Shown: piece after piece, positions 54,046-61,680 of the stretch
How the letters are laid out: each line of letters begins with the position of its first letter
Numbering within the stretch: the first letter of the stretch is position 1
Origin: Leptidea sinapis
Taxonomy: Eukaryota; Arthropoda; Insecta; Lepidoptera; Pieridae
NCBI RefSeq assembly: GCF_905404315.1
Contig: NC_066286.1
Coordinates: forward strand, 7,199,501 to 7,263,500
Direction of reading: 5' to 3'
Length of the DNA stretch: 64,000 nt
The notes under the pieces: model-generated
The model's input: only the letters and a program-made list of their open reading frames with translations
Database searches by the model: none
Told to the model about the DNA's origin: nothing
Position numbers and translations under genes: made by a program

Positions 54046-55352
54046 TTTAGTATACCTAGAGGGTCACCAGTTGATCAACGACCGACAATACGGCTTTCGC
54101 CATGGTCGGTCTTCTGCAGGTGATCTTCTGGTATACCTATCACATAGATGGGCGGCGGCTATTGAAAGCAAGGGGGAAGGCCTGGCAGTTAGCCTGGATA
54201 TAGCGAAGGCCTTTGATCGTGTATGGCACAAGGCGCTCCTGTCAAAACTTTCATCATTTGGGCTTCCCGAGTCGACGGTTTTTGCTCGAATCCCAAGCCC
54301 GTGAACGCTGGAGTGCCCCAAGGCTGTGTGCTATCTCCCACGCTTTTTCTTCTGCATATCAATTATATGTTGGACACCTCCAACATACATTGCTATACAG
54401 ACGACAGTATTTTTGATGCCGTATACACGGGCCATGCAAGTCTCTCTCGGGAAAACGTCGACCAGTGCCGGGAGAAACTTGTGTCTTCTATCGAGTCCTC
54501 TCTCGAGAATGTCACGGAATGGGGTAAATTTAGCCTTGTCCAATTTAACCCCCAGAAGACTCAAGTTTGCGCGTTTACCACTAAAAAATCCCCATTTGCC
54601 GTATCACCGCTCTTCGACAACACTTCCCTTAAAGCCTCACCTAGTATCGGAATACTGGGTCTCGAAATCTCGAGCGATTGCCAATTCCGTGGCCATCTGG
54701 AGGGCAAAGCCAAATTGGCTTCGAAGAAGCTGGGCGTCATCAATAGAGCACGGCAATACTTCAAGCCGGCCCATATCCTAGCGCTCTACAAATCGCAGGT
54801 CCGGCCACACATGGAGTATTGCTGTCATCTCTGGTCTGGCGCACCCCAGTATCAGCTCGATCCATTTGACCGCGTGCAACGCAGAGCAACTCGAATTGTC
54901 GGGGACCCAGTGCTCTGTGAACGGCTAGATCACTTGGCGTTGCGTAGAGACGTCGCTTCATCGTGTGTCTTCTACGGCATACGGCTACACCATGGGGAGT
55001 GTTCCGAAGAGCTGTTCAATCTGATTCCTGCCGCCAAATTCCACCTTCGCACGACACGCCATAAGTTAGGATATCATCCCCACCATCTGGATGTGTGGCG
55101 GTCCTCCACAGTGCGGTTTTCAAGGAGCTTTCTTCCACGTACTACAAAGCTGTGGAATGAGCTTCCTTGTGCGGTGTTTCCGGGACGATACGACATGGGT
55201 ACCTTCAAAAAAACCGCGTACGCTTTCCTTAAAGGCCGGCAACGCTCTTGTGATTCCTCTGGTGTTGCAAGAGAATGTGGGCGGCGGTGATCACCACAAC
55301 ACCAACACCATGTGACCCGTACGCTCGTTTGTCCTCCTACTCCAAAAAATCG
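54046..55352 (+). mobile_element. LINE-A copy, 1.3 kb, 5'-truncated
   Basis: Second longest LINE-A copy. It starts in the reverse transcriptase at LLVYLEGHQLINDRQYGFRH. It contains motif A LDIAKAFDRVWHK, then lacks about 70 bases between FGLPES and DGFCSNPKPVN. It continues as one open frame (54223-55290) through VPQGCVLSPTLF, the tail and the stop at 55290. The catalytic box reads CYTDDS, i.e. YADD has become YTDD. The 3' end is irregular (CACCACAACACCAACACC) before the usual GTACGCTCGTTTGTCC and a short A-run. Confidence 0.9.
54223..55290 (+). pseudogene. LINE-A reverse transcriptase C-terminal half
   Basis: A 355-codon open frame carrying motif B (NAGVPQGCVLSPTLFLLHIN), the altered active-site box CYTDDS, the thumb (FTTKKSPFAVSPLFDNTSLK, ILGLEISSDCQFRGHLEGKA) and the long C-terminal tail to ARECGRR. 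It is the longest uninterrupted LINE-A frame of this half, and so the best local reference for repairing the reading of the other copies. Without the endonuclease and fingers it cannot be active. A small insertion (GIRLHH instead of RIYH) marks it out. Confidence 0.8.
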
Positions 55353-55406
55353 AATACAGAAAAAAAAAATGAATATCGAATATCAAACAATCCAATGTAC
55401 AATACA

Positions 55407-55626
55407 TTAGCGGCCGTTTTCAATAACGTATCTCTAGTTACGGATAAGTTTCTATCACCGTTTAATGACAAGATCTTCTAGTTATGTCCAATATAGTTTG
55501 CTATTAATTATAGTCCTATTCTATGTGTTGAGAAGTTAATGAAATGTAAGTAAGTGTAAAAGGATTGATTTGTCTACTTCTAGTAAGTTAAACTAAGGAT
55601 AGATAGTTTATTCAAAACGGCCGTTA
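55407..55626. mobile_element. PIF/Harbinger-like MITE with TTA duplication
   Basis: The element spans 55410-55623. The left end CGGCCGTTTTCAATAA (from 55411) and right-end complement CGGCCGTTTTGAATAA differ at one base. TTA flanks it at 55407-55409 and 55624-55626, with one extra G at the left junction. It is shorter than, but shares CGGCCGTT ends with, the 30379 element. Confidence 0.72.
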
Positions 55627-56082
55627 TTAAATCTAGAATGTTCTAGCTGTAGGTACTTAGTGTAAGATAGGAAAAATGTAGGTCTTACCTACATTAATTT
55701 TTTTTTTACCCATAAACCTAACAGGGGTTTTTCTAGTAATTGAGTACTGAAAAATGATTAAAATATTCTTCGTTTACTGTAATTTGGTTTGAGCTGATGG
55801 TCTTGCAAAGCTCTAATAGTTATTTATGCAACTGTTGTGTAATAAGGGGTATTAAAACACGAATGTGGATATATTGGATAATAGTATCACATGAGTGTTT
55901 TAATACCTAATTATTAACAGTTGCATACAAGACTTTATCTACACCCAGAATATGAATCCTCTAAAAGATTCTGAAACAGTTAGCTTACTGCTAACATTAA
56001 AACATCAGTCCTAGTAGTAATCTAATATCACGCATTACTGATTATATACAAATAAACTAAGTATTCATGTATCAATTACTAG
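55627..56082. other. no gene seen
   Basis: AT-rich. An inverted phrase around 55830-55930 (TTATTTATGCAACTGTTGTG and ACCTAATTATTAACAGTTGC) may be a MITE remnant. Confidence 0.4.
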
Positions 56083-56560
56083 CTGACCCGACAAACATTG
56101 TTTTGCCATTTAAATTATTTTTAGAGTTAGACCGTTTCTTGGACATCTTTATTTTTCTAAAATAAACGTAGCCTAAGTTACTCCTTATTACATCAGCTAC
56201 CTGCCCATAAAAGTCGCCGGATTAGACTGAACAAACAGACAGACAGACAGGCAGACAGACAAAAATTGTAAATAAAAAATATTTTAGTGCATATACGGTA
56301 CGTATATGCATTCATAATATACATTTAGTAAAAAACGGTTATTTCAATATTACAAACAGACACTCCCAATTTTATTTCAATGTATAGATAATTCACACAA
56401 CATTTTTTTTAATTATAGCCTATATGTTATTCTGGTGTGTAAGCTATATTATTACAAAGTTTCATCAAAATCCATTCAGTAGTGTTTGCGTTAAAGAAGT
56501 TCAAGCCAACATCCAGACATACAAACATTCACATTCATAATATTAATAGGATTTATTTTA
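56083..56560. repeat. Helitron-like non-autonomous element(s)
   Basis: Begins ACTAGCTGACCCGACAAACA, TTGTTTTGCC. It contains a GACA microsatellite (56236-56262), then the complement of the 26225 repeat (GTTATTCTGGTGTGTAAGCT, TCATCAAAATCCATTCAGTA). Probably two elements side by side. Confidence 0.6.
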
Positions 56561-57689
56561 GTAGTAATTTACATTTTGTATAGTGCAATAATTAAAATTC
56601 ACTCGAATATTCAGCGTTTAAACTGAATCGCTCATTCTTTTGTAAACAAAACAATAAAAATATCGAAGAAAAATGGCGGGGATTCGAATAACCTACTTTT
56701 TTTTACGGCGCGCGACGTTCTGGTAGTGTGGAACGCACATAAACGAAAATGTTCTTTTTTTGAAATTCATACAGATACCACGCATCGAGCAATAAGAATG
56801 TGGCTGTCTGTTGAAACTCTTTGCGCTTCGGATCGAAAAAAAACTTCTTTTATGAAATTCAGTACAACATTACAACACTCGTTTGGATGATGTAATGGTT
56901 ATTAGAACATTGGGTGTTTTAATGTTGGCAATAAGCTCATTGTTACAGAATCTTTAATAGAGGATTTAAAGCATGGGTGTAGATAAATATATAAAACTTA
57001 CTAAAATTTTCGAACTGTCGTGTCAATATATAGTTTTACTCTTATATCTAAGATCCAAGGAGGTTTTATTTTAATCCTAAACAGGCATTGCAGCAAAATG
57101 GCAATTTCACACTTAGCCCCCTATAATTAATATAAAGTAAGGAACACTTTACTATATTATGTAGGTATGTAATTATTCAAGTCAAGCTTGGTCAAGCAGT
57201 TTGTGAATTTAGTTAGTTCGGAAGTTTGTTCTGATACTTTTGTAGAGTTAATTTTATAGAAATAGGTAGGTAGTACAATTTTAGTCAGTCATTCACAAAA
57301 CAAATGTACGCGTATAAAAGTATTTTACAACAAAGAATATAAATTGTACAAAATTATAGTAATTAAAAACAATGTAAGTCACTACTGCCATCTTACGGCA
57401 GTATAAAACTCTACCATAATCACGATTGTTGATAAACACAGAGCGCTCTCTAGGCTAAACACCCGGCCGCTTGACTCAATGCCAACAGTTCAAACTTTCT
57501 ATGTTACCAACAGATGGCGCTTTCCAGGAAAACTGTAAACTTATAATTGATTAAAATATATTTGGATTATAAATGTCATAGGTACCAGGTATAAAATTGT
57601 TGTTTATTTGAAAAAACAAATATTTTATCGTCTCCTTTTTCTATATAGCGTAGGTACCAGGTGGTAATCATTATCAAAAACAGGTTTTG
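56561..57689. other. no gene seen
   Basis: AT-rich, with AGATGGCGCT (complement of the AGCGCCATCT phrase) near 57510. No supported coding region. Confidence 0.4.
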
Positions 57690-58200
57690 TTTTTACTCCA
57701 GGCTACAACCCTGTCGATGTCACTTTGTAATTTCTCACACTCATTCTTTTCTTTTATTGGTAATGATAGTTTAAGATCATCGGCGAAGGCCAAGCACTTC
57801 GCATACTGAACTACCTTAAGAAGATCATTAATCATCAGAATTACTCTAATAGTCCCAAATAACTGCCTTGAATTACACCGGATCTGGTAAAATAAGGCTT
57901 TAATGTGTACCTATCCAGCATAATTTACATGCTGCTATCTATCATCCATATAGCTGGCTATAAAGTTTAATAGTTGCGGCGTGAATCCAAATCCACCTAA
58001 CTTTTTATCAGCACATCGTTGTGGATTAGATCAAATGCTTTTTTTAAATCAAAGTAGGCTGCATCGACCTGTCCGCCACCGTCAACGACTGGAATAGTAC
58101 TTACCACGTGGGTTAATAGATTGCTTGTGGTGTTTTTTTGCGGTCTAAACCCTTCTTGAGCACCTGACAAGTAACATTATACCTGTGCTAAGACGCACTT
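57690..58200 (-). pseudogene. LINE reverse transcriptase relic with intact FADD
   Basis: The - strand reads AQEGFRPQKNTTSNLLTHVV, VDGGGQVDAAYFDLKKAFDL (motif A) and IHNDVLIKKLGGFGFTPQLL. After a damaged motif B it continues LMINDLLKVVQYAKCLAFAD, DLKLSLPIKEKNECEKLQSD, IDRVVAWS. The catalytic FADD at about 57775-57790 is intact. Frames shift at several points and the endonuclease and tail are absent. Jockey/CR1 group, not LINE-A or LINE-B. Confidence 0.75.
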
Positions 58201-58574
58201 TTGAATTGCTGACCCAAAAACCTTTGCTGGTGCTGGCAAGATTGCCACAGGTCTATACTTTTTTGTTTTGAACAGTGATGTTCATAAAACTAAGCGCGCC
58301 AAAATGGCTGCCGTTTAAAATGGTCGCGTCGTATAGCTATTTTCTAACAATTTCTAAGTCCCTTTTTACCTTGAATATTTTATTATTATTATATAGCAAT
58401 ACTGTAAGCACCTTCACTACAATACTTTAAGAGAAATTGGGATTAATTTGCACCGATATTATAATATGGTTTCATTAATATTTGTGATTCATAATATAAC
58501 TCGAAAGGCATACTTACTGTAAATAAGTAAAAGGAAATAATAAAAAAGTACTGCCACGAGAAAATATATTTTTA

Positions 58575-58630
58575 AAGGGAAAAATAATTGTACAATGAAT
58601 GTACAATGTACAATTATTGTTCCCTTTGTA
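58575..58630. repeat. hairpin AAAGGGAA..ATAATTGTACA
   Basis: AAAGGGAAAAATAATTGTAC is mirrored by GTACAATTATTGTTCCCTTT, with a short AATGAATGTACAAT loop. Small gaps only. Confidence 0.6.
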
Positions 58631-58675
58631 TTAAAAGTTTCGTGAGTCATTATTAAATTATTCATTAATACCACT

Positions 58676-58808
58676 TTACTCACGTTTTGTCGGTGTCGGT
58701 ACCGACTAGTTTCGGACCATTCGGAGGTCCTTCATCAGGCTGAGTGTAGTGAGTTCGCAATAACTAAACTAAACTAGTCGGTACCGATACCGACTAAACG
58801 TGAGTGAA
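58676..58808. mobile_element. inverted repeat, likely Penelope-like terminal relic
   Basis: ACTCACGTTTTGTCGGTGTC, GGTACCGACTAGTTT (58676-58711) is mirrored by AAACTAGTCGGTACCGATAC, CGACTAAACGTGAGT (about 58770-58805). The left arm continues into a hammerhead-like motif on the - strand; the right arm does not. Penelope-like elements often carry such hammerheads in inverted or tandem terminal repeats. No PLE coding sequence is next to it. Confidence 0.55.
58704..58740 (-). ncRNA. hammerhead-ribozyme-like motif
   Basis: The - strand reads CTGATGA (58738-58732), A, GGACC-TCCGAAT-GGTCC, GAAA (58713-58710), then C-TA-GTC with the expected cleavage C at 58704. The CUGAUGA and GAAA core is perfect, stem II is 5 bp, stem III is tiny, and stem I pairs poorly by eye. 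The arrangement matches the motif at 19104-19143. Activity untested. Confidence 0.6.
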
Positions 58809-59199
58809 GCCGTATTAATAAATAATAATTGTACAATTATATTTTATTATTTAAATATAAATAAACAGAAGTATTGTCGGATAATTTTGATATTTTGGTT
58901 AGAAATACGGGTATGTCATGCAAGTGATGTTGAAACTTGTGAAAAATTTCTCAAGTAGTAAATATTTACCTTGGATTGGTGCATTTAAATAGAAGATAAT
59001 GATTAAATTGATAAATCTTTGAAAAAGTGTATCATAACGGCACACTTAAATCTTAGCAATTTGCAACTTCATCTACAAGGATGAGGCCAGTTTTTTAAAA
59101 TGTGAATTGCACAAAAAATATTCAAGCAACCCTATGAACACAGGCACACAATTAAATATATTGAAATGGGGTAAATCACTAAACGATGAGAGTCAGGAG
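58809..59199. other. no gene; upstream of the CpG island
   Basis: AT-rich sequence leading into the promoter region; no recognised element. Confidence 0.4.
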
Positions 59200-59492
59200 C
59201 ACGGGTGTTTGCCGCAGCATAGGTCAAGGAATGGTGGGAGCAGCGATGGGCTTGCAGCGTGGGCGGCTCACGCGCATTGTTGTCGGCGGGCGGCGAGCGG
59301 CCAGTCCGTGCCGCGCCGAGCCGAGCGTGCGACCACCCTATATTCAGTTCACGGCCACTCTATTACCGGACGTCTATTTCGGCGCATTATATTCTGTACG
59401 CTTGTGAGGAGCGCTCAGTTTCGCACGGGCAGGTGAGCCTTGCGAGAGATGCGGCGCCGCAGCCGCGTGCGACCCGCGTGACCGCCGCAGGT
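59200..59492 (+). promoter_or_regulatory. CpG-rich proximal promoter / 5' untranslated region
   Basis: GC content jumps at about 59200 and CpG is frequent. Two TCAGTT initiator-like boxes occur at 59344-59349 and 59414-59419; a GGACGT box lies about 23 bases after the first, near the usual downstream-promoter-element distance. GGGCAG|GTGAGC near 59432 is a strong donor look-alike, so a non-coding first exon may end there. ATG codons at 59186 and 59259 open frames, but their peptides look like GC-driven low-complexity sequence. Confidence 0.45.
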
Positions 59493-61079
59493 ATGGAGCG
59501 CCGCCGCCCCGCCCGGCTGGACCAGGAACACATGACCAAGACCGTGCGCCGGCGCGACAAGCCGCGCGAGCGATGGCTGCTCACGAGGAAGACGTGGAAA
59601 TATATGGCGGATGCCGGCCGCCGGCTCATCCCCGACGGCGCGCAGAACCGGCATGAAGACGTGCCCAGGATCGAGGCATACTTCCAGGAGGTTTGCCAGC
59701 GGGAGCCTCGCTTCTTGTTGTGGCGGAAGAGCTCGTACCCGGGTGTGTTGGCGCGGCCTCGCCGCAAGAAACGCGCTCGAGGAGGTTCCGTGAGAGCTCG
59801 ATCGCCTTCCGATGACCTTCCTCCAGCACCTGTTCGCCCAACGGAGCTGTTAATCCCACACACATCAGGTGGACGCTTCGACATCGCCAAATTACGGCGA
59901 GACTTCTTCGCTGCTCCGCCGCCTTCACCATCCAGTTTCAATCCGTCCACGGCATCATTTAATGCCGCTTTCAAGAATACTAGTCATCACGTGGATCATG
60001 TAGATAGTGACGAGGTTGTTTTAGTTGATTTATTGCGAAAGTACCTGAAAGTTGAAGATGATAAAGTTCCGTCACAGTTGGAGGAATGTGAAGAACTGTT
60101 GAGAGCATTACGAAATTACCTCAAGAGGCACTCCGATCGGGGCCCTACAGATTCTGATGCAGATCCTACTCAGCGAATATTGAGGGAGCATCTAAGTAGA
60201 TATTATAGTAGAGGAACTAATAGAGATCAATCTGTTCAGGATTTATTGAACGATAGAAACTCGTTGAAGAAGTTGTATCAAGACCTTCGTAAAACCAAGC
60301 CATACAGGGGTGGAAGGGGCGGTGGAATTCCAAGTGGATACACGAGCAGTTTTAGTTCATCAAGTAGTTCCCGCATTCGTGTTAAAAGTGTTAGTGTTTA
60401 TGGTAGTGATGAAGACCACGTACGGGCACCTCCGTTGTCACCTCCACCTCTCATTGAAGTCCTCAGTGAATCACAGGAAGAGAAGGATGTGGGAACGCAA
60501 ACTCTTCCGATCCCAGAAGAAGTCTTGCAGGAGCTCGAGCGGGCTTATAAGGAGAAGATAGAGGCTCCGAACTCTCCCACTAGTCCGACTAGTCCTCCCC
60601 CAGAGCGTCGTCCGCGACGCAAGTCCAGCGTGGACCATGATGATGTATCGCAGTCCGTTAGCGACCACATCAAACGGTATTTGCGAATGGCGCGTAAAAA
60701 AAGTGTAGATTCGGAAAAGACTGATCGTTTCAAACGTATTAATTATGATAAGAACTTACGGAACATTAAGCCGCGTATGCCCAGTGATGTTGATGATGAT
60801 GGGCTGCACAAGGGTTGCCAGACGGATGCAGGTTGGATCTTGAGCTACAGGGACTTCCAGTTCGCGTCCGTGGCATCCACGCCCACATCTCCACCTTCTC
60901 CGTCTCAGTCGCATTCGTTCTTGTCCTCGCTGCTCGGTCGCAGTTCCTCAATGACACCTTCTGCAGGTGGTATGCAGAAGTCACGGTCGTCCAGCAGTGT
61001 GGTGCAGCAGGTCAGCAAGAAGTTGTGGAGGACGAGGAGCAGGTCTTCAAGTCGAGCTGCGGCGTCGTGGACACCTCAG
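59493..61079 (+). CDS. host gene, large 5' coding exon (product not identified)
   Basis: Open frame of 529 codons from ATG 59493 (CAGGTATGG) to a consensus donor ACCTCAG|GTCAGTC at 61079/61080. Residues 1-90 form a basic, probably folded region: MERRRPARLDQEHMTKTVRR, then RKTWKYMADAGRRLIPDG, RIEAYFQEVCQREPRFLLWR. A basic Pro/Ser linker, an acidic helical stretch (around residue 170-220, DLLRKYLKVEDDKVP), a Gly/Ser patch (RGGRGGGIP) and Ser/Pro-rich repeats follow. The exon ends KKLWRTRSRSSSR..WTPQ. The layout suggests a cytoplasmic scaffold or regulator with phosphorylation sites. The Ser/Arg-rich WTPQ end loosely recalls the region before the RhoGAP core of ARHGAP6-like proteins, but I am not sure. 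Upstream in-frame ATG 59259 is less likely, because its 78 extra residues look non-coding. Confidence 0.75.
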
Positions 61080-61384
61080 GTCAGTCGATATTATTACATT
61101 GAGACTTTTTAACTTTATAATATTAAGTTACTCGTTCGCCTGAACCCATTCGTCAATGGTTGCTGCTTTCCAGGCAAAACATTGAAGCTTCAAGCACCAA
61201 CCACTCTATAATTCAGTCAGTTAAACCATAATTCGACAACCATGGTGTGTTTACAAAACCACAACACCAAATCACCACAGATTTGTCATATCGATGTCGT
61301 GTATCATCTTTATCAGAAAAACGCTTGTGTGCACAGGATTCTGCCTCGGTATTTTTGCCATCAATCAGAAATGTGCAAGCAGGT

Positions 61385-61500
61385 ATGTTTCGGTTTGAAA
61401 GGCGCCGTAACTAGTGACATTACTGGACTTACTAAAGAGACTTAACATCTTATGTCTGAAAGCGGCGAGTGCAATTGCGATTCCGTTTAGAATTTTAATT
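61385..61500 (+). repeat. GGCGCCG-family fragment
   Basis: TGTTTCGGTTTGAAAGGCGC, CGTAACTAGTGACATTACTG, GAGACTTAACATCTTATGTC and GAGTGCAATTGCGATTCCGT match the middle of the family, about 80-85% identical by eye. Confidence 0.6.
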
Positions 61501-61507
61501 TTACACT

Positions 61508-61680
61508 ATCTGAGTATGTGGCGTTCCTCCACAGTGCGGTTTTCAAGGAAATTTCTTGTCAACCAAACCGGCAACGATCCTATAATTCCTCTGGTGTTGC
61601 TAGAGAATGTGGGCGGCTGTGATCACTTAACATCAGGTGATCCATACGCTCATTTGTCCACCTCTTCCTACATATATACG
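61508..61680 (+). mobile_element. LINE-A-like 3' tail with internal deletion
   Basis: GAGTATGTGGCGTTCCTCCA, CAGTGCGGTTTTCAAGGAA, then a jump to ACCGGCAACGATCCTATAAT, GGGCGGCTGTGATCACTTAA, CATCAGGTGATCCATACGCT and CATTTGTCCACCTCTTCC. Moderately diverged; about 110 bases are missing relative to full copies. Confidence 0.65.

Larger units (their letters stand above)
43451..59490 (+). other. putative ~16 kb first intron of the host gene, repeat-filled
   Basis: If the 43.4 kb and 59.5 kb exons belong together, all elements between them lie in an intron. Elements occur on both strands. The stretch 43451-45420 holds no feature I can name: AT-rich, no supported coding frame. Confidence 0.4.

Noticed and set aside
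54000..55380. Target duplication AATCGA around the 54 kb LINE-A copy
   Set aside because: Only 6 bases match and the positions are offset from the apparent ends, so chance is likely.
59259..59492. Upstream in-frame ATG extending the host coding exon by 78 codons
   Set aside because: The added peptide is Ala/Arg/Ser-rich sequence typical of translated GC-rich leader, and an acceptor-like AG directly precedes the later ATG at 59493.
59387..59974. 195-codon - strand frame opposite the host exon
   Set aside because: Antisense to the GC-rich coding exon; composition explains the lack of stops.
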